Of a DNA stretch of 64,000 nt, positions 13,689 through 25,720 are shown one piece after another. Source of the DNA: Desulfuromonas sp. AOP6 (lineage in GTDB: Bacteria > Desulfobacterota > Desulfuromonadia > Desulfuromonadales > SZUA-540); NCBI RefSeq assembly GCF_009731355.2, contig NZ_AP022810.1, positions 2,074,001-2,138,000 on the forward strand. The letters run 5' to 3'. How positions within the stretch are numbered: position 1 is the stretch's first letter; the number at the start of each line of letters is the position of its first letter. A program made the position numbers and the translations under genes. The notes below the pieces were generated by a model, which saw only the letters and a list, made by a program, of their open reading frames with translations, made no database searches and was not told the DNA's origin.

Positions 13689-14078
13689 TCAACCCTGCCG
13701 GCACCAGCCGGGAACATCCTCCGCGATCAGGCCGGCCGCCGAAAAGAGGGGCAAATGCACATGGGGCAGCGGTTCGCGGCCGCCTACATCCGACCTCAGG
13801 CCGCGCACCAAGGGCAGATCGAGGGCAGCCTCCACCAGGGCGGCGCGCAGTCTGTCAGCGCCACAGCGGGACAAGAAGGAAACGGCTTCCCGGCTTCCCA
13901 GCCACTGGTCGACAAAGGTCACTTCGGCTTCGCCACCAACCTCGATGAGCACTTCCCCTTCATAGCAGCCATCCCCCACCGTACCGCACACCCGCACGCC
14001 ACGTCCGCTGCGCTCCACCGAATGGGTATCAAAATAAACGCCGCGGCCTTCCAGTTCTTCCGTCGCAATGTAAATCAT
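13689..14078 (-). CDS. Hypothetical protein
   Basis: A 129-residue protein I do not recognise. It is probably cytosolic: no signal peptide or membrane helix. The first 70 residues alternate like a beta-sheet domain (MIYIATEELEGRGVYFDTHS, GVRVCGTVGDGCYEGEVLIE), and the rest is helical with an acidic patch. Four cysteines are present but do not form a recognisable metal motif. The coding frame is long and uninterrupted, and a GAAGGAGGA sequence lies close upstream of the ATG. It sits between the WYL regulator and maf on the same strand, in what looks like a loosely spaced transcription unit. Confidence 0.6.
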   Translation of the reverse strand: MIYIATEELEGRGVYFDTHSVERSGRGVRVCGTVGDGCYEGEVLIEVGGEAEVTFVDQWLGSREAVSFLSRCGADRLRAALVEAALDLPLVRGLRSDVGGREPLPHVHLPLFSAAGLIAEDVPGWCRQG

Positions 14079-14133
14079 GCTGTCCTCCTTCTCGGTTATG
14101 GTTCCATCCTACCGAGGAGAGTGACAGAATGTG

Positions 14134-15138
14134 TCACACCGCTTCCGACTTTTTTGCCGACGCCCTCAGCGCCTGCCGTAGCCCCGCCACAAAGGTTTTG
14201 CGCAGGCTGGCCGGCGCCAGCACTTCTACGTGCGGCAGATAGGAATAGAGCCAGGAGAGAATTTCCTGCTCTCCCGCCGCTTCAAAGGAGAGGAGCACGG
14301 AGCCGTCCGGTTGTTCGTCCAGTTGCTGGGCCGGATGCCAGATGCGCTCGCGGATCAAATGGGCTACCGCCGGGCCGAAACGGACCTTAATGGCCAGGGG
14401 CTGATCGTTGATCAGGCCGAAGGCGTTGCCGGTGAGATCCTCCAGGCGGAAGTCCTCGGGAATCTCGAAACGCGTATCGCTGCAGTGTATCTCCTGAATC
14501 CGGTCAACCAGAAAGAGGCGCAGGCCCTGGCGGTTATGGGCATAGCCGCCCACATAGAGGGAATCCTTGTAGAAGAGCAGTGTGTAGGGGTCGAACAGAT
14601 ATTCCTGCCCGGGGCGGTGCGGCGGCGAATAGATGAGGGTGCAGCGATACTGATACAGCAGGGCCTCGCGCAGGCGGCGCAGAATCTCTTTCTTGCCGCT
14701 GTAATCCCGTATCCCCTGAAAACGGGGAGCCGCCGCCTCGGCCAGGCGTTCTAGATGGGCCACGCTGCGCGGCGGCAGGCTGGAGCGGATGCGGCCGAAA
14801 ATGGCATCGAGGTCGTCGGAAAAAGGTGTTCCCCGCAAAAAAGACAGCTGCCCCCGGCAAAAATAGAGGGTCATCAACTCCGCCAGGGAAAAGGTGATGG
14901 GCGGAATATTCTTGAAGCCGGTCATGAACCGGTACAGCACACGTCCATCTGACTCCCGCTCGCGGATGAGGGGATACCCTGCATCCGCGATGGCCTGCAG
15001 GTCGCGGTAGATGGTGCGCCGATTGACCTGGCACTCCTCGACGAGTTCCTCCACCGTGGCGCCGTAGCGGGCCTCCAGCAGGCGGATGACATCATGCAGG
15101 CGCGCCGCCTGGCTGTATTTCTTGGCCGGCTTGGTCAC
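14134..15138 (-). CDS. HTH and WYL-domain transcriptional regulator
   Basis: A 334-residue DNA-binding regulator of the YafY/WYL type. The N-terminal winged helix (about 10-70: RLHDVIRLLEARYGATVEEL, NRRTIYRDLQAIADAGYPL) is followed by a central helical part and a WYL domain (LLFYKDSLYVGGYAHNRQGL, FLVDRIQEI), then a WCX-like C-terminal part (VRFGPAVAHLIRERIWHPAQ). WYL domains sense nucleic-acid or nucleotide ligands in several systems, some linked to defence or DNA repair. It starts with GTG, three bases after the stop of the MazG-like gene, so the two are likely translationally coupled. Confidence 0.9.
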   Translation of the reverse strand: MTKPAKKYSQAARLHDVIRLLEARYGATVEELVEECQVNRRTIYRDLQAIADAGYPLIRERESDGRVLYRFMTGFKNIPPITFSLAELMTLYFCRGQLSFLRGTPFSDDLDAIFGRIRSSLPPRSVAHLERLAEAAAPRFQGIRDYSGKKEILRRLREALLYQYRCTLIYSPPHRPGQEYLFDPYTLLFYKDSLYVGGYAHNRQGLRLFLVDRIQEIHCSDTRFEIPEDFRLEDLTGNAFGLINDQPLAIKVRFGPAVAHLIRERIWHPAQQLDEQPDGSVLLSFEAAGEQEILSWLYSYLPHVEVLAPASLRKTFVAGLRQALRASAKKSEAV

Positions 15139-15141
15139 CCC

Positions 15142-15516
15142 TCACTCTTCATTCGTCACATAATACGTATACTTATGCGCTTTGCCCCGCACCTGGTCGC
15201 TGGGGTACTTGCGGATGTTCTTCTCCATCTTGGCCAGCACCGTGTCGGCCATGTCCAGTCCCAGGGTATTGGCCAGCGAGAGAGCGTAGATAACGATGTC
15301 GGCGAGCTCTTCGCCGATATCCTGGAGCGCCGCGGGAGACAGGCTTTTCGACTGTTCCACTGTCAGCCACTGAAAATGCTCCATCAGTTCGCCCGCCTCG
15401 ATGGCAATGGACATGCTCAGGTTCTTCGGGGTATGGAACTGTTCCCAATCCCGCTCCCGCACAAAGGCCGCCATCTTCTCCTTCAGATCCTGCAGGGTGG
15501 TCTGGTTGTCGCTCAT
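15142..15516 (-). CDS. MazG-like nucleotide pyrophosphohydrolase
   Basis: A 124-residue all-alpha NTP pyrophosphatase of the MazG/dCTPase (RS21-C6) type. The two metal-binding half-motifs are visible: EAGELMEHFQW near residues 41-51 and EELADIVIYAL near 73-83, with the conserved WEQFHTPKNLSMSIAIEAGE lead-in seen in small dCTP pyrophosphatases. The length fits a single-domain enzyme that forms dimers. It probably cleans dCTP analogues or other NTPs, but the substrate is inferred. It lies 40 bases downstream of galE and directly before the WYL regulator. Confidence 0.88.
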   Translation of the reverse strand: MSDNQTTLQDLKEKMAAFVRERDWEQFHTPKNLSMSIAIEAGELMEHFQWLTVEQSKSLSPAALQDIGEELADIVIYALSLANTLGLDMADTVLAKMEKNIRKYPSDQVRGKAHKYTYYVTNEE

Positions 15517-15556
15517 GAAAATCTCCTTGGATGGACCTTCGTGCAGAGGTCTTCGA

Positions 15557-17255
<1,699 letters not shown>

Positions 17256-17281
17256 GGCTCTATCCGAAGCCTGTGGCAGGC

Positions 17282-18841
17282 TTACTCCCATTCGATGGTC
17301 GCCGGGGGCTTGCTGGAAATATCATAGACGACGCGGTTGATACCTTTGACCTCGTTGATGATGCGGTTGCTGATGCGGGCCAGGTCGGCGTAGGGCATGG
17401 GATACCAGCCGGCGGTCATGAAATCTTTGGTCTCGACGGCGCGCAGGGCCACCACGTACTCGTAGGTGCGGCCGTCGCCCATGACGCCGACGCTCTTGAC
17501 GGGCAGAAAAACGGCGAAGGCCTGGCTGATCTTATCGTAGTGCCCGCTGCTGTAGAGCTCTTCGATGTAGATGGCGTCGGCGCGGCGCAGGATATCGGCG
17601 TACTCTTTTTTGACTTCGCCGAGAATACGCACGCCCAGGCCGGGCCCCGGGAAGGGGTGACGCCAGACCATCTGCCGGGGCAGCCCCAGCTCTTCGCCGA
17701 TGGCGCGGACTTCGTCCTTGAACAGTTCGCGCAGGGGTTCGAGCAGCTGCAGTTTCATATAGTCGGGCAGGCCGCCGACGTTGTGATGGCTCTTGATATT
17801 GTGAGCTTTGCCCGTTTTGGCCCCGGCCGATTCGATGACGTCGGGGTAGATGGTCCCCTGGGCCAGCCATCGGGCATCGCTGAGCTTGCCGGCTTCTTCC
17901 TCGAAGATATCGACGAAGAGGCCGCCGATGATCTTGCGCTTGCGCTCGGGGTCGTTCTCCCCCGAAAGGCCATTGAGGAAGCGCTCTTCGGCATCAACGC
18001 GGATGACCTTGACGCCCATGTTTTCGGCGAAGGTGGCCATGACCTGGTCCCCCTCGCCCAGCCGCAGCAGGCCGTTGTCGACAAACACGCAGGTGAGCTG
18101 CTCGCCGATGGCCCGATGAATAAGAGCAGCGGCCACGGAGGAATCGACGCCGCCGGAGAGACCGAGGATGACGCGGTCGCCACCGACCTGTTCGCGGATG
18201 CGGCTGATGGCATCTTCGATGATGTGCCCCGGCGTCCAGCTGCCGCTGCAGCCGCAGATTTTGCGCACGAAGGTGTCGATGAGGATTTCGCCGCGGGGGG
18301 TGTGGTTGACCTCGGGATGAAACTGGACGCCGTATAGCTGGCGCGCCGCATTCTGGATAGCGCACACCGGCGCGTTATCCGTGGAGGCGACAACCTCGAA
18401 ACCCGCAGGAAGGCGGGAGACGTGGTCGCCGTGGCTCATCCAGACGGGGCTGCTGCCTTCAATGAAAAAGCCGTCAAAGAGCGGGCCGGGCTGGCCCTGA
18501 CTGTGCAGATCGGCATGGCCGAATTCCCGCTTACCGGCCGGCACCACCTCGCCGCCGAAATGGCGGGACATGAGCTGCATGCCGTAGCAGATACCGAGAA
18601 CGGGTACACCCAGCTCGAACAGAGCCTCCTCCACGGCCGGCGCCCCCTGGTCGTAAACGGACTTGGGTCCACCGGAGAGGATGATCCCCTGGGGGGCGAA
18701 ATCACGAATGGCCTGCAGGTCCATGTCGTAAGGATGCAGTTCGCAGTAAACATGGGCTTCACGCACCCGGCGGGCGATGAGCTGCGTGTACTGGGAGCCA
18801 AAATCGAGAATGAGAATCTTTTCGCTATGAATATCGGACAT
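17282..18841 (-). CDS. guaA: GMP synthase (glutamine-hydrolysing)
   Basis: Converts XMP to GMP using ATP and glutamine, the last step of guanine nucleotide synthesis. At 519 residues it has the normal two-domain form: class I glutamine amidotransferase ([29 protein letters not shown] with the nucleophile Cys near 83, and the [10 protein letters not shown] His/Glu pair), then ATP pyrophosphatase with the P-loop [12 protein letters not shown] near 226, and a C-terminal dimerisation domain ending [13 protein letters not shown] lies six bases before the ATG. It is downstream of guaB with a 138-base gap filled by direct and inverted repeats. Confidence 0.98.
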   Translation of the reverse strand: MSDIHSEKILILDFGSQYTQLIARRVREAHVYCELHPYDMDLQAIRDFAPQGIILSGGPKSVYDQGAPAVEEALFELGVPVLGICYGMQLMSRHFGGEVVPAGKREFGHADLHSQGQPGPLFDGFFIEGSSPVWMSHGDHVSRLPAGFEVVASTDNAPVCAIQNAARQLYGVQFHPEVNHTPRGEILIDTFVRKICGCSGSWTPGHIIEDAISRIREQVGGDRVILGLSGGVDSSVAAALIHRAIGEQLTCVFVDNGLLRLGEGDQVMATFAENMGVKVIRVDAEERFLNGLSGENDPERKRKIIGGLFVDIFEEEAGKLSDARWLAQGTIYPDVIESAGAKTGKAHNIKSHHNVGGLPDYMKLQLLEPLRELFKDEVRAIGEELGLPRQMVWRHPFPGPGLGVRILGEVKKEYADILRRADAIYIEELYSSGHYDKISQAFAVFLPVKSVGVMGDGRTYEYVVALRAVETKDFMTAGWYPMPYADLARISNRIINEVKGINRVVYDISSKPPATIEWE

Positions 18842-18859
18842 GATGACTCCGTATGACGT

Positions 18860-18972
18860 GAAACGTGAGGTGTTAGGGGGGAAACGTGAGGCGTTAGGGG
18901 GGAGGGGTGAGGCATTTACTCCTTACTCCTCACTCTTCCCGCCCCACTCTTCCCGTCTCACGCCTCACCCCT
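18860..18972. repeat. Tandem and inverted GTGAGG-type repeats between guaB and guaA
   Basis: Two tandem copies of a 21-22 base unit (GAAACGTGAGGYGTTAGGGG plus GG) occupy 18860-18881 and 18881-18902. They are followed by AGGGGTGAGGC at 18903-18913, whose exact complement GCCTCACCCCT lies at 18962-18972; the 48-base interval is C/T-rich. The words match the hairpin at 12974-13012, so this is a second member of a dispersed intergenic repeat family in this genome. Confidence 0.7.
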
Positions 18973-18979
18973 CACCGCC

Positions 18980-20488
<1,509 letters not shown>

Positions 20489-20542
20489 TTAATCGATAAT
20501 GCTATGCAATCTCCCCGGTCTGAGTCAAGGGAAAATACCGCG

Positions 20543-21613
20543 TCAAACGGGGATGAACATGTTGCGGTCGGTTATGCGACCAAGGAGGCCGACCAGCAGG
20601 CGCACCGTGTTCTCCAGATCGCTCAGGGACAGGAGCTCCACCGGGGTATGCATGTAGCGGAGGGGCACGCTGACCAGGGCCGCCGCCACGCCGCCGCGGG
20701 TGAGTTGCATGACGTTGGCGTCGGTGCCGGTGGCACGGGGGGCGCCCATGACCTGATAGGGGATATTCTCGTCGCGGGCCGTCTCCACCAGCAGCTCGAA
20801 GAGAACGGGATTGATGTTGGCGCCGCGGGCGAGGATCGGTCCCTTGCCGACACGGAAGTCGCCGATCTCCTTCTTGTCGACGTCGGGATAGTCGGTGGAG
20901 TGCCCCACCTCGATGGCGATGCCCACGTCGGGGTTGACGCCGTAGGCGCTGGTGGTGCCGCCGCGCAGGCCGATCTCTTCCTGCACGGTGGAGACGCCGA
21001 AAAGATCCACCGGCGAGTCGCCGCGCCGTCGCACTTCCTTGAGAACCTGGGCGACGATAAAAGCGCCCATCTTGTCATCAAAGGCGCGGGAGGTGACGCG
21101 GTCGCCCTGCAGCCGCTGCAGCCCCACGGCAAAGGTGGCGGGATCGCCGACGGCGACCAGGGTTTCGGCCTCCTGCCGGTTGCTGCAACCGATGTCGATG
21201 AACATGTTTTTGAACTTGGCCACCGTGTCGCGTTCTTTGGCCTCGATGAGGTGAATGGGTTTTTTACCGATGACGCCGGGGATGGCGCCAGTCGCGCCGT
21301 GCACCCATACCCGCTGGCCGGGGACAAGGTGGGCGTCGACGCCACCAATGGGGCCGAAATAAAGGAAACCGTTGTCGTCGATATACTTGACCATCAGACC
21401 GATTTCGTCACAGTGCCCGGCGAGCATGACGCGAGGGACATCATCACGGCTGGCCCGGAGGCGCGCCATGACGTTGCCCATGACGTCGGTTTCGATGCTA
21501 TCGGCCACGCCGGTCAGTTCCTGGCGGAACACGCGCTGGGCCGGTTGTTCAAACCCGGACGGGCTCGGGGCTTCGACAAATCGTTTAAAAAAAGCAAAAT
21601 CCTGTTCATTCAT
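20543..21613 (-). CDS. M42-family metallopeptidase
   Basis: About 356 residues, glutamyl-aminopeptidase/endoglucanase-type (peptidase M42), expected to be a cytosolic dodecameric aminopeptidase using two metal ions. Ligand motifs are AGHCDEIGLMV, FDDKMGAF, VQEEIGLRGG (catalytic Glu and metal ligand), and IEVGHSTDYPD, in the family order. The N-terminal FVEAPSPSGFEQPAQRVF is the usual M42 lead-in. The ATG at 21613 is preferred; a TTG eight codons upstream would lie in the end of the previous gene. It sits between a PHP phosphoesterase (upstream) and guaB (downstream), all on the minus strand. Confidence 0.93.
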   Translation of the reverse strand: MNEQDFAFFKRFVEAPSPSGFEQPAQRVFRQELTGVADSIETDVMGNVMARLRASRDDVPRVMLAGHCDEIGLMVKYIDDNGFLYFGPIGGVDAHLVPGQRVWVHGATGAIPGVIGKKPIHLIEAKERDTVAKFKNMFIDIGCSNRQEAETLVAVGDPATFAVGLQRLQGDRVTSRAFDDKMGAFIVAQVLKEVRRRGDSPVDLFGVSTVQEEIGLRGGTTSAYGVNPDVGIAIEVGHSTDYPDVDKKEIGDFRVGKGPILARGANINPVLFELLVETARDENIPYQVMGAPRATGTDANVMQLTRGGVAAALVSVPLRYMHTPVELLSLSDLENTVRLLVGLLGRITDRNMFIPV

Positions 21614-21633
21614 AATCAGCGAATCCTCACTCC

Positions 21634-22308
21634 TCAATCACCATTTCTCACGGCCATCACCCCCAGGGCCTTGCGTACCAGATGGTCGCTGTTGCGACGG
21701 GTCTGTTCAAATTGCTCCTCACTCAGACCGGCGCCCAAGGCAATCTTGCGGGCCATGGCCAGGGGCGTCAGATCTCCCGGCGCGTGGCTGTCCGTATTGA
21801 CCACCAAGCGGGCGCCGTGCTCCAGGGCCATGCGGGCGACGTGACCATTGGTCAGGCTGTGCCCCTTGCGGGTGGTAATTTCCAGGCAGATGCCCCTGCG
21901 GGCCGCCAGAGCGGCCTCTTCGGCCGTCATGAGGCCGGGATGGGCCAGAATGTCGACGTCCGCCTCCAGGGCAGCGCGGTTGGTACCGGAGGCAACGGGC
22001 TCGACGATGGTTTCGCCGTGGCAGACGACGATCTGGGCGCCAAGACGACGGGCCTCCTGCACGGCGGCAAGGATCATGGGCGGGGGCACGTGGGTCAGTT
22101 CGATACCGGCCATCACGGTAAAGCCCCAGGCCTTACCAAGGTCGGCAGCGACGCGAACCAGACGGGGAATAATGAGATCCAGGTTGGAAAAATCACCATG
22201 GTCGGTAATGGCCAGGGCACGGTAGCCGACCACGGCCGCCCGCCGGGTCAGTTCCGCCGGGATCAGTTCGCCATCGCTGTAGATGGAATGGGTGTGCAGA
22301 TCGATCAC
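21634..22308 (-). CDS. PHP-domain phosphoesterase (histidinol phosphatase family)
   Basis: A 224-residue single-domain PHP protein. The metal-binding motifs are DLHTHSIYSDGE at the start, ITDHGDF near residue 55, AGIELTH, VCHGET, LAHPGLM and VNTDSHAPGD, making a complete trinuclear-type site. Relatives include YcdX-like phosphatases and histidinol-phosphate phosphatases; the substrate here is unknown. It starts with GTG, overlapping the stop of the upstream receiver-DUF4388 gene by four bases, so translation is likely coupled. Whether it works with the signalling proteins upstream or simply shares a transcript is open. Confidence 0.88.
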   Translation of the reverse strand: MIDLHTHSIYSDGELIPAELTRRAAVVGYRALAITDHGDFSNLDLIIPRLVRVAADLGKAWGFTVMAGIELTHVPPPMILAAVQEARRLGAQIVVCHGETIVEPVASGTNRAALEADVDILAHPGLMTAEEAALAARRGICLEITTRKGHSLTNGHVARMALEHGARLVVNTDSHAPGDLTPLAMARKIALGAGLSEEQFEQTRRNSDHLVRKALGVMAVRNGD

Positions 22309-23759
22309 GATTTATCCTTTTCAAGAGACTGTCGGAAGGGCGCCGCCAGCTGCTGAAGACAGCGAAGAAGGTCCTGCCTCCGGTTGTCGGTCAGGGCGGC
22401 CGGATCGAGAGAAAGAACCCGAACCCCGATCTGTCCGGTGAAGAAGCGCTCCGCCTCGGCAACACCCTCTTCGCCGTCAAGCGTGATAACGCCGAAAAGT
22501 CGACGCGCGAAGGAATGCCACAGGGGAGCGGCGCTGGCCAGGGAGGGAAGCGCAAAAAGCCGTAGATAAAAGGCCTCGTTGAGGTTCAGGCGACCGGCAT
22601 CGCCCAGAGGCAGTCCTTCGGCCATGTCGAGAAATCCCCGGTTCGCCTCGAACTCCCCCAGGCCTTGCAGGGCCTGCAGGAAGCTGACCACCCTTTGCTG
22701 CGAACGGGCGAGCAGAATCAGCTTGCCACTGGCCCGGTCTGGCATGGCATCGGCCGGTATCAGACGATTTCTCACCGCCAGAATATCCTCGCTACTGAGC
22801 AGCGGCTGAATGCTCGCCTTGGTGGCGGTGGCGGGCCGCACCTCTACCAGACCGCGGTCGAGCAGCTCTTTAAGAACCTGCAGAACCTCATAATCGGGTC
22901 GCGAACAATGTTCGACAAGGTCGCCGCAGCGCGGATAGTAGGTGAGCAGGTCGAGGATTTCCCTGGTAACGGGACGCAGGTCCTCGGGTACCTGCTGACG
23001 AGAAACAGTCAAACCCAGCAGAAGATCGGGCGCCGGCAGGGAACTCCTCTGCTGCATCAGCTCGTCGTTCTGCCGAAGCCCTTCCATGAGCAGATGGTCC
23101 ATGGGCAAATGAATGCTGGCTTCGACATCCACCTGGGTGGGCGAAAAGGCAAAGAGACCATCGTCCCAGGTAAGCATGCGGTGGAACGCCTTCTCACCGC
23201 TCACCTGACCGGTGTGGGCATGAACAACGCAGCCATCCAGCAGATAGATTGTCCCCTTGATCCGCGTGCGGGTAAGGGTCAGCACGCCTTCTTTCTGATT
23301 GAGGCTCAATACCTGCAGCAGATCGACCAGCGACAGCCGGCTGAGGCTCCCTTCAAAATCGGCCTTCTTGCGGCTGACCTGGCGGGCCTGACCGGCCCGA
23401 CGAAAGAACGCGTGAATATCGGCCAGCAGTTGCTCGGTATTGAACGGACGCGGCACAAAACGGTCTTTATGCCGACGGAAGCCTTCGACATTTTCCCCCT
23501 CTTCGCCGACGTAGAAGACCGGGATCCCCTCGGTGCGGCTGTTTGCCCGCAGCAGCTGACCGAAGCGGCTGGCGGAAGGCTCCTGAAGACGGGTATCGAC
23601 GAGGATGAGCGCAGGCGGTGACTTCAGGGCCCATTCAAGGATTCTGGCACTGTCCCCGTCAGATTTCACCTGGTAACCCTGCTGGGACAGCAGAGGGGCC
23701 AGGGGGGAAAGGTCGTCCTGGGAGGAGGCAATCAGGATTTGTGCGGTCGGAGAGGCCAT
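22305..23759 (-). CDS. Receiver and DUF4388 domain signalling protein
   Basis: About 484 residues. The N-terminal receiver-like domain (about 5-120) has a phospho-acceptor candidate Asp in ALILVDTRLQE. It is followed by a DUF4388/PATAN-type domain (about 130-240: FEGSLSRLSLVDLLQVLSLN, GVLTLTRTRIKGTIYLLDG, GEKAFHRMLTWDDGLF). A helical linker leads to a C-terminal part (about 335-480: KLILLARSQQRVVSFLQAL, LFGVITLDGEEGVAEAERFF, VRVLSLDP) whose alternating strands recall the small GTPases often fused or paired with DUF4388, but I see no P-loop. No DNA-binding or catalytic output domain is visible. The start at 23759 has AGGA upstream; another ATG is two codons earlier. It begins essentially at the stop of the preceding receiver gene. 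Confidence 0.85.
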   Translation of the reverse strand: MASPTAQILIASSQDDLSPLAPLLSQQGYQVKSDGDSARILEWALKSPPALILVDTRLQEPSASRFGQLLRANSRTEGIPVFYVGEEGENVEGFRRHKDRFVPRPFNTEQLLADIHAFFRRAGQARQVSRKKADFEGSLSRLSLVDLLQVLSLNQKEGVLTLTRTRIKGTIYLLDGCVVHAHTGQVSGEKAFHRMLTWDDGLFAFSPTQVDVEASIHLPMDHLLMEGLRQNDELMQQRSSLPAPDLLLGLTVSRQQVPEDLRPVTREILDLLTYYPRCGDLVEHCSRPDYEVLQVLKELLDRGLVEVRPATATKASIQPLLSSEDILAVRNRLIPADAMPDRASGKLILLARSQQRVVSFLQALQGLGEFEANRGFLDMAEGLPLGDAGRLNLNEAFYLRLFALPSLASAAPLWHSFARRLFGVITLDGEEGVAEAERFFTGQIGVRVLSLDPAALTDNRRQDLLRCLQQLAAPFRQSLEKDKS

Positions 23760-23766
23760 GGTCATC

Positions 23767-25629
23767 CTAGATCAGGGCTTGCAGACGGTACTGCTCCTGG
23801 AGTTTGGCGATCAGATTTTCAACAAAAAAGAAGTCACAGCTATGGAAACCAACCACTTCGCCCTCGACCTGGCGGGTAAAGAGGGCATAGGCATGGTCTT
23901 CGTTGAGATAAAGCAGAAAATCGACCTGCGAAAAACGCGGATCGTCGATGTAAATGGGATGGATGCGCTGGTAATCCCAATTGACCCTATTCTCGCCACC
24001 CAAAAGGAAGAGGGAGGTCGCCGACTGCTCAAGGGCCTCGACCTGGCCAAGGGATTGGCGCACGGTGGCAAAATCAGAACAGCCCCGGTAGACGATGCCT
24101 CGCACCCGGTTCGATTCTACCACCTCGCGACAGAAGGCTTCCATCAGCGTATTCATCCTGCCGCTGTCCAGACCAAAAGAACTGCTCTGGGCGAAATCCT
24201 CTACCCTGCCACGAGGAGCAGGCGAAGCCCCCTTGTCGGCCAGCAGGCCATCGACGATCTGCCAGAAGGAGAGTGATTCCATGCCAGCCCGCCGAAAAAG
24301 ACTGTCGGGCAGCTGGGCGATGTTTTTTTCCACCGTGGCCCGCAGAGCAGTAAAGGTGGCGCCATCGACAGGAAAAGAAGCGGAGCGCATGAGCACATCC
24401 AGATCGACCTGTTTTTTCGGTCCGACCACACAAAGCTGCCCTGCCAGCGCCTTGCGGATACGCTTCTGGGCCACGAGAGCTCCCCAGTAGTCCGTTTCGG
24501 GCAGCAGAATGAAGTACTGATCGGGTGATTCCATGGCCAGTATGTCGGCGTCGCGCAGGACGGACTGCAGGGTGTCGGCCATACGCCCCACCACTTCCCC
24601 GAGTTCCCGATCGAGAAACCGGTAGGCGACCTCCCGGTAATTGGCGACAACCAGCTTGATCAGCGACAGGTTTCGGCCGTAGCGGTCACAGCGCCGCAAT
24701 TCACGCTCGAGGGTGTCCGTGAGAAAAGACAGAGTGTAGCAGCCCTCCGGACGCACGCGGAAACATTGCCGATCAAAGCGACGACGCTGCAGGCTACCGA
24801 CGAGGGCGCTCGCGGCGAACTCGCCGACGGCATCGGCAACGGCCTGATCCTCACGGCTGAAGTCGGGTCTTTGCGCAGGGCGCTCCACCCGAATAAAGGC
24901 CAGAGGCTCCACCCCGGAGAGCAGGGGAAGCCAGAGGGCGGCGCCACGATCCATGGTGACCGCCTTGCCCCCGTGAATAAGCCGGCGCTCTACTTCGTTG
25001 GGTCGAAAGACTTCATCCCCGACCGGGGGAACGGACCGCCCGCGACAGCTCTGAAAGCGATATTGCCGACCACCGTCCTCGGCCAGCCAGATGACGGCCC
25101 CTTCGGCCTTAAGCAACTCCATGAGGGTATCGAGAATCAGATCGCCGAGACGATCCGGATCGTCCACCTTCAGAAAAACGAGACATTTGCGATAGGCCAG
25201 GAGAATGGAGAGGAATTCGAGATTTTCGTTGAACAATTTGGTCCGCTCGACATGGAGAGCCTGGCGGAAGAGGACGCGGTTGATGAGCAGAAGGAATTCC
25301 TCTGCATGGATCGGCTTGAGAATATAATCGGCGACACCACGCTTCATGGATTCCACGGCCAGGGTCACGTCATGCTGAGCCGTCACCACGATCACTTCCT
25401 GTTCCGGATACAACCGCTTGATGGCCTCCGTGGTCTCCACGCCATTCATGCCCGGCATTTCCATATCGGTAATAACCAGATCGAAGGCGCCTTCCGCGTT
25501 GAGGATGTCCAAGGCCTCCTCGCCGCTGGCGGCCACACGAACATCGTATCCCTCGCCACGGAGGAGATCCCGGTAGAGTTCCCGGAAAAATTTTTCGTCG
25601 TCTATAGCGAGAAGTCTGCCTTTGGCCAT
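23767..25629 (-). CDS. Receiver-GAF-degenerate GGDEF multidomain regulator
   Basis: A 620-residue cytosolic signalling protein. It has an N-terminal receiver (about 4-120: RLLAIDDEKFFRELYRDLL, phospho-Asp in LVITDMEMPGMNGVE, Lys in DYILKPIHAEEF), a GAF-like region (about 145-275), and a GGDEF-fold region (about 305-440: RCDRYGRNLSLIKLVVANY). In the last, the active-site GGDEF is replaced by SPDQY within ESPDQYFILLPETD, so it is unlikely to make cyclic di-GMP. The last 150 residues form an extra domain (GIVYRGCSDFATVRQSLGQV, FLLYLNEDHAYALFTRQ) that I cannot name with confidence; a DICT-like sensory domain is possible. It is followed with almost no gap by the receiver-DUF4388 gene, and together they look like one signalling module. 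Confidence 0.82.
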   Translation of the reverse strand: MAKGRLLAIDDEKFFRELYRDLLRGEGYDVRVAASGEEALDILNAEGAFDLVITDMEMPGMNGVETTEAIKRLYPEQEVIVVTAQHDVTLAVESMKRGVADYILKPIHAEEFLLLINRVLFRQALHVERTKLFNENLEFLSILLAYRKCLVFLKVDDPDRLGDLILDTLMELLKAEGAVIWLAEDGGRQYRFQSCRGRSVPPVGDEVFRPNEVERRLIHGGKAVTMDRGAALWLPLLSGVEPLAFIRVERPAQRPDFSREDQAVADAVGEFAASALVGSLQRRRFDRQCFRVRPEGCYTLSFLTDTLERELRRCDRYGRNLSLIKLVVANYREVAYRFLDRELGEVVGRMADTLQSVLRDADILAMESPDQYFILLPETDYWGALVAQKRIRKALAGQLCVVGPKKQVDLDVLMRSASFPVDGATFTALRATVEKNIAQLPDSLFRRAGMESLSFWQIVDGLLADKGASPAPRGRVEDFAQSSSFGLDSGRMNTLMEAFCREVVESNRVRGIVYRGCSDFATVRQSLGQVEALEQSATSLFLLGGENRVNWDYQRIHPIYIDDPRFSQVDFLLYLNEDHAYALFTRQVEGEVVGFHSCDFFFVENLIAKLQEQYRLQALI

Positions 25630-25720
25630 ATGCTCACAGGGACTGCTGGCTGTTCAGCCGTGTTTTTCAGGGTTGCGAAAAGATCAGACGGCTTGGGTGT
25701 AGCGAAGCCGTCCACACTCT

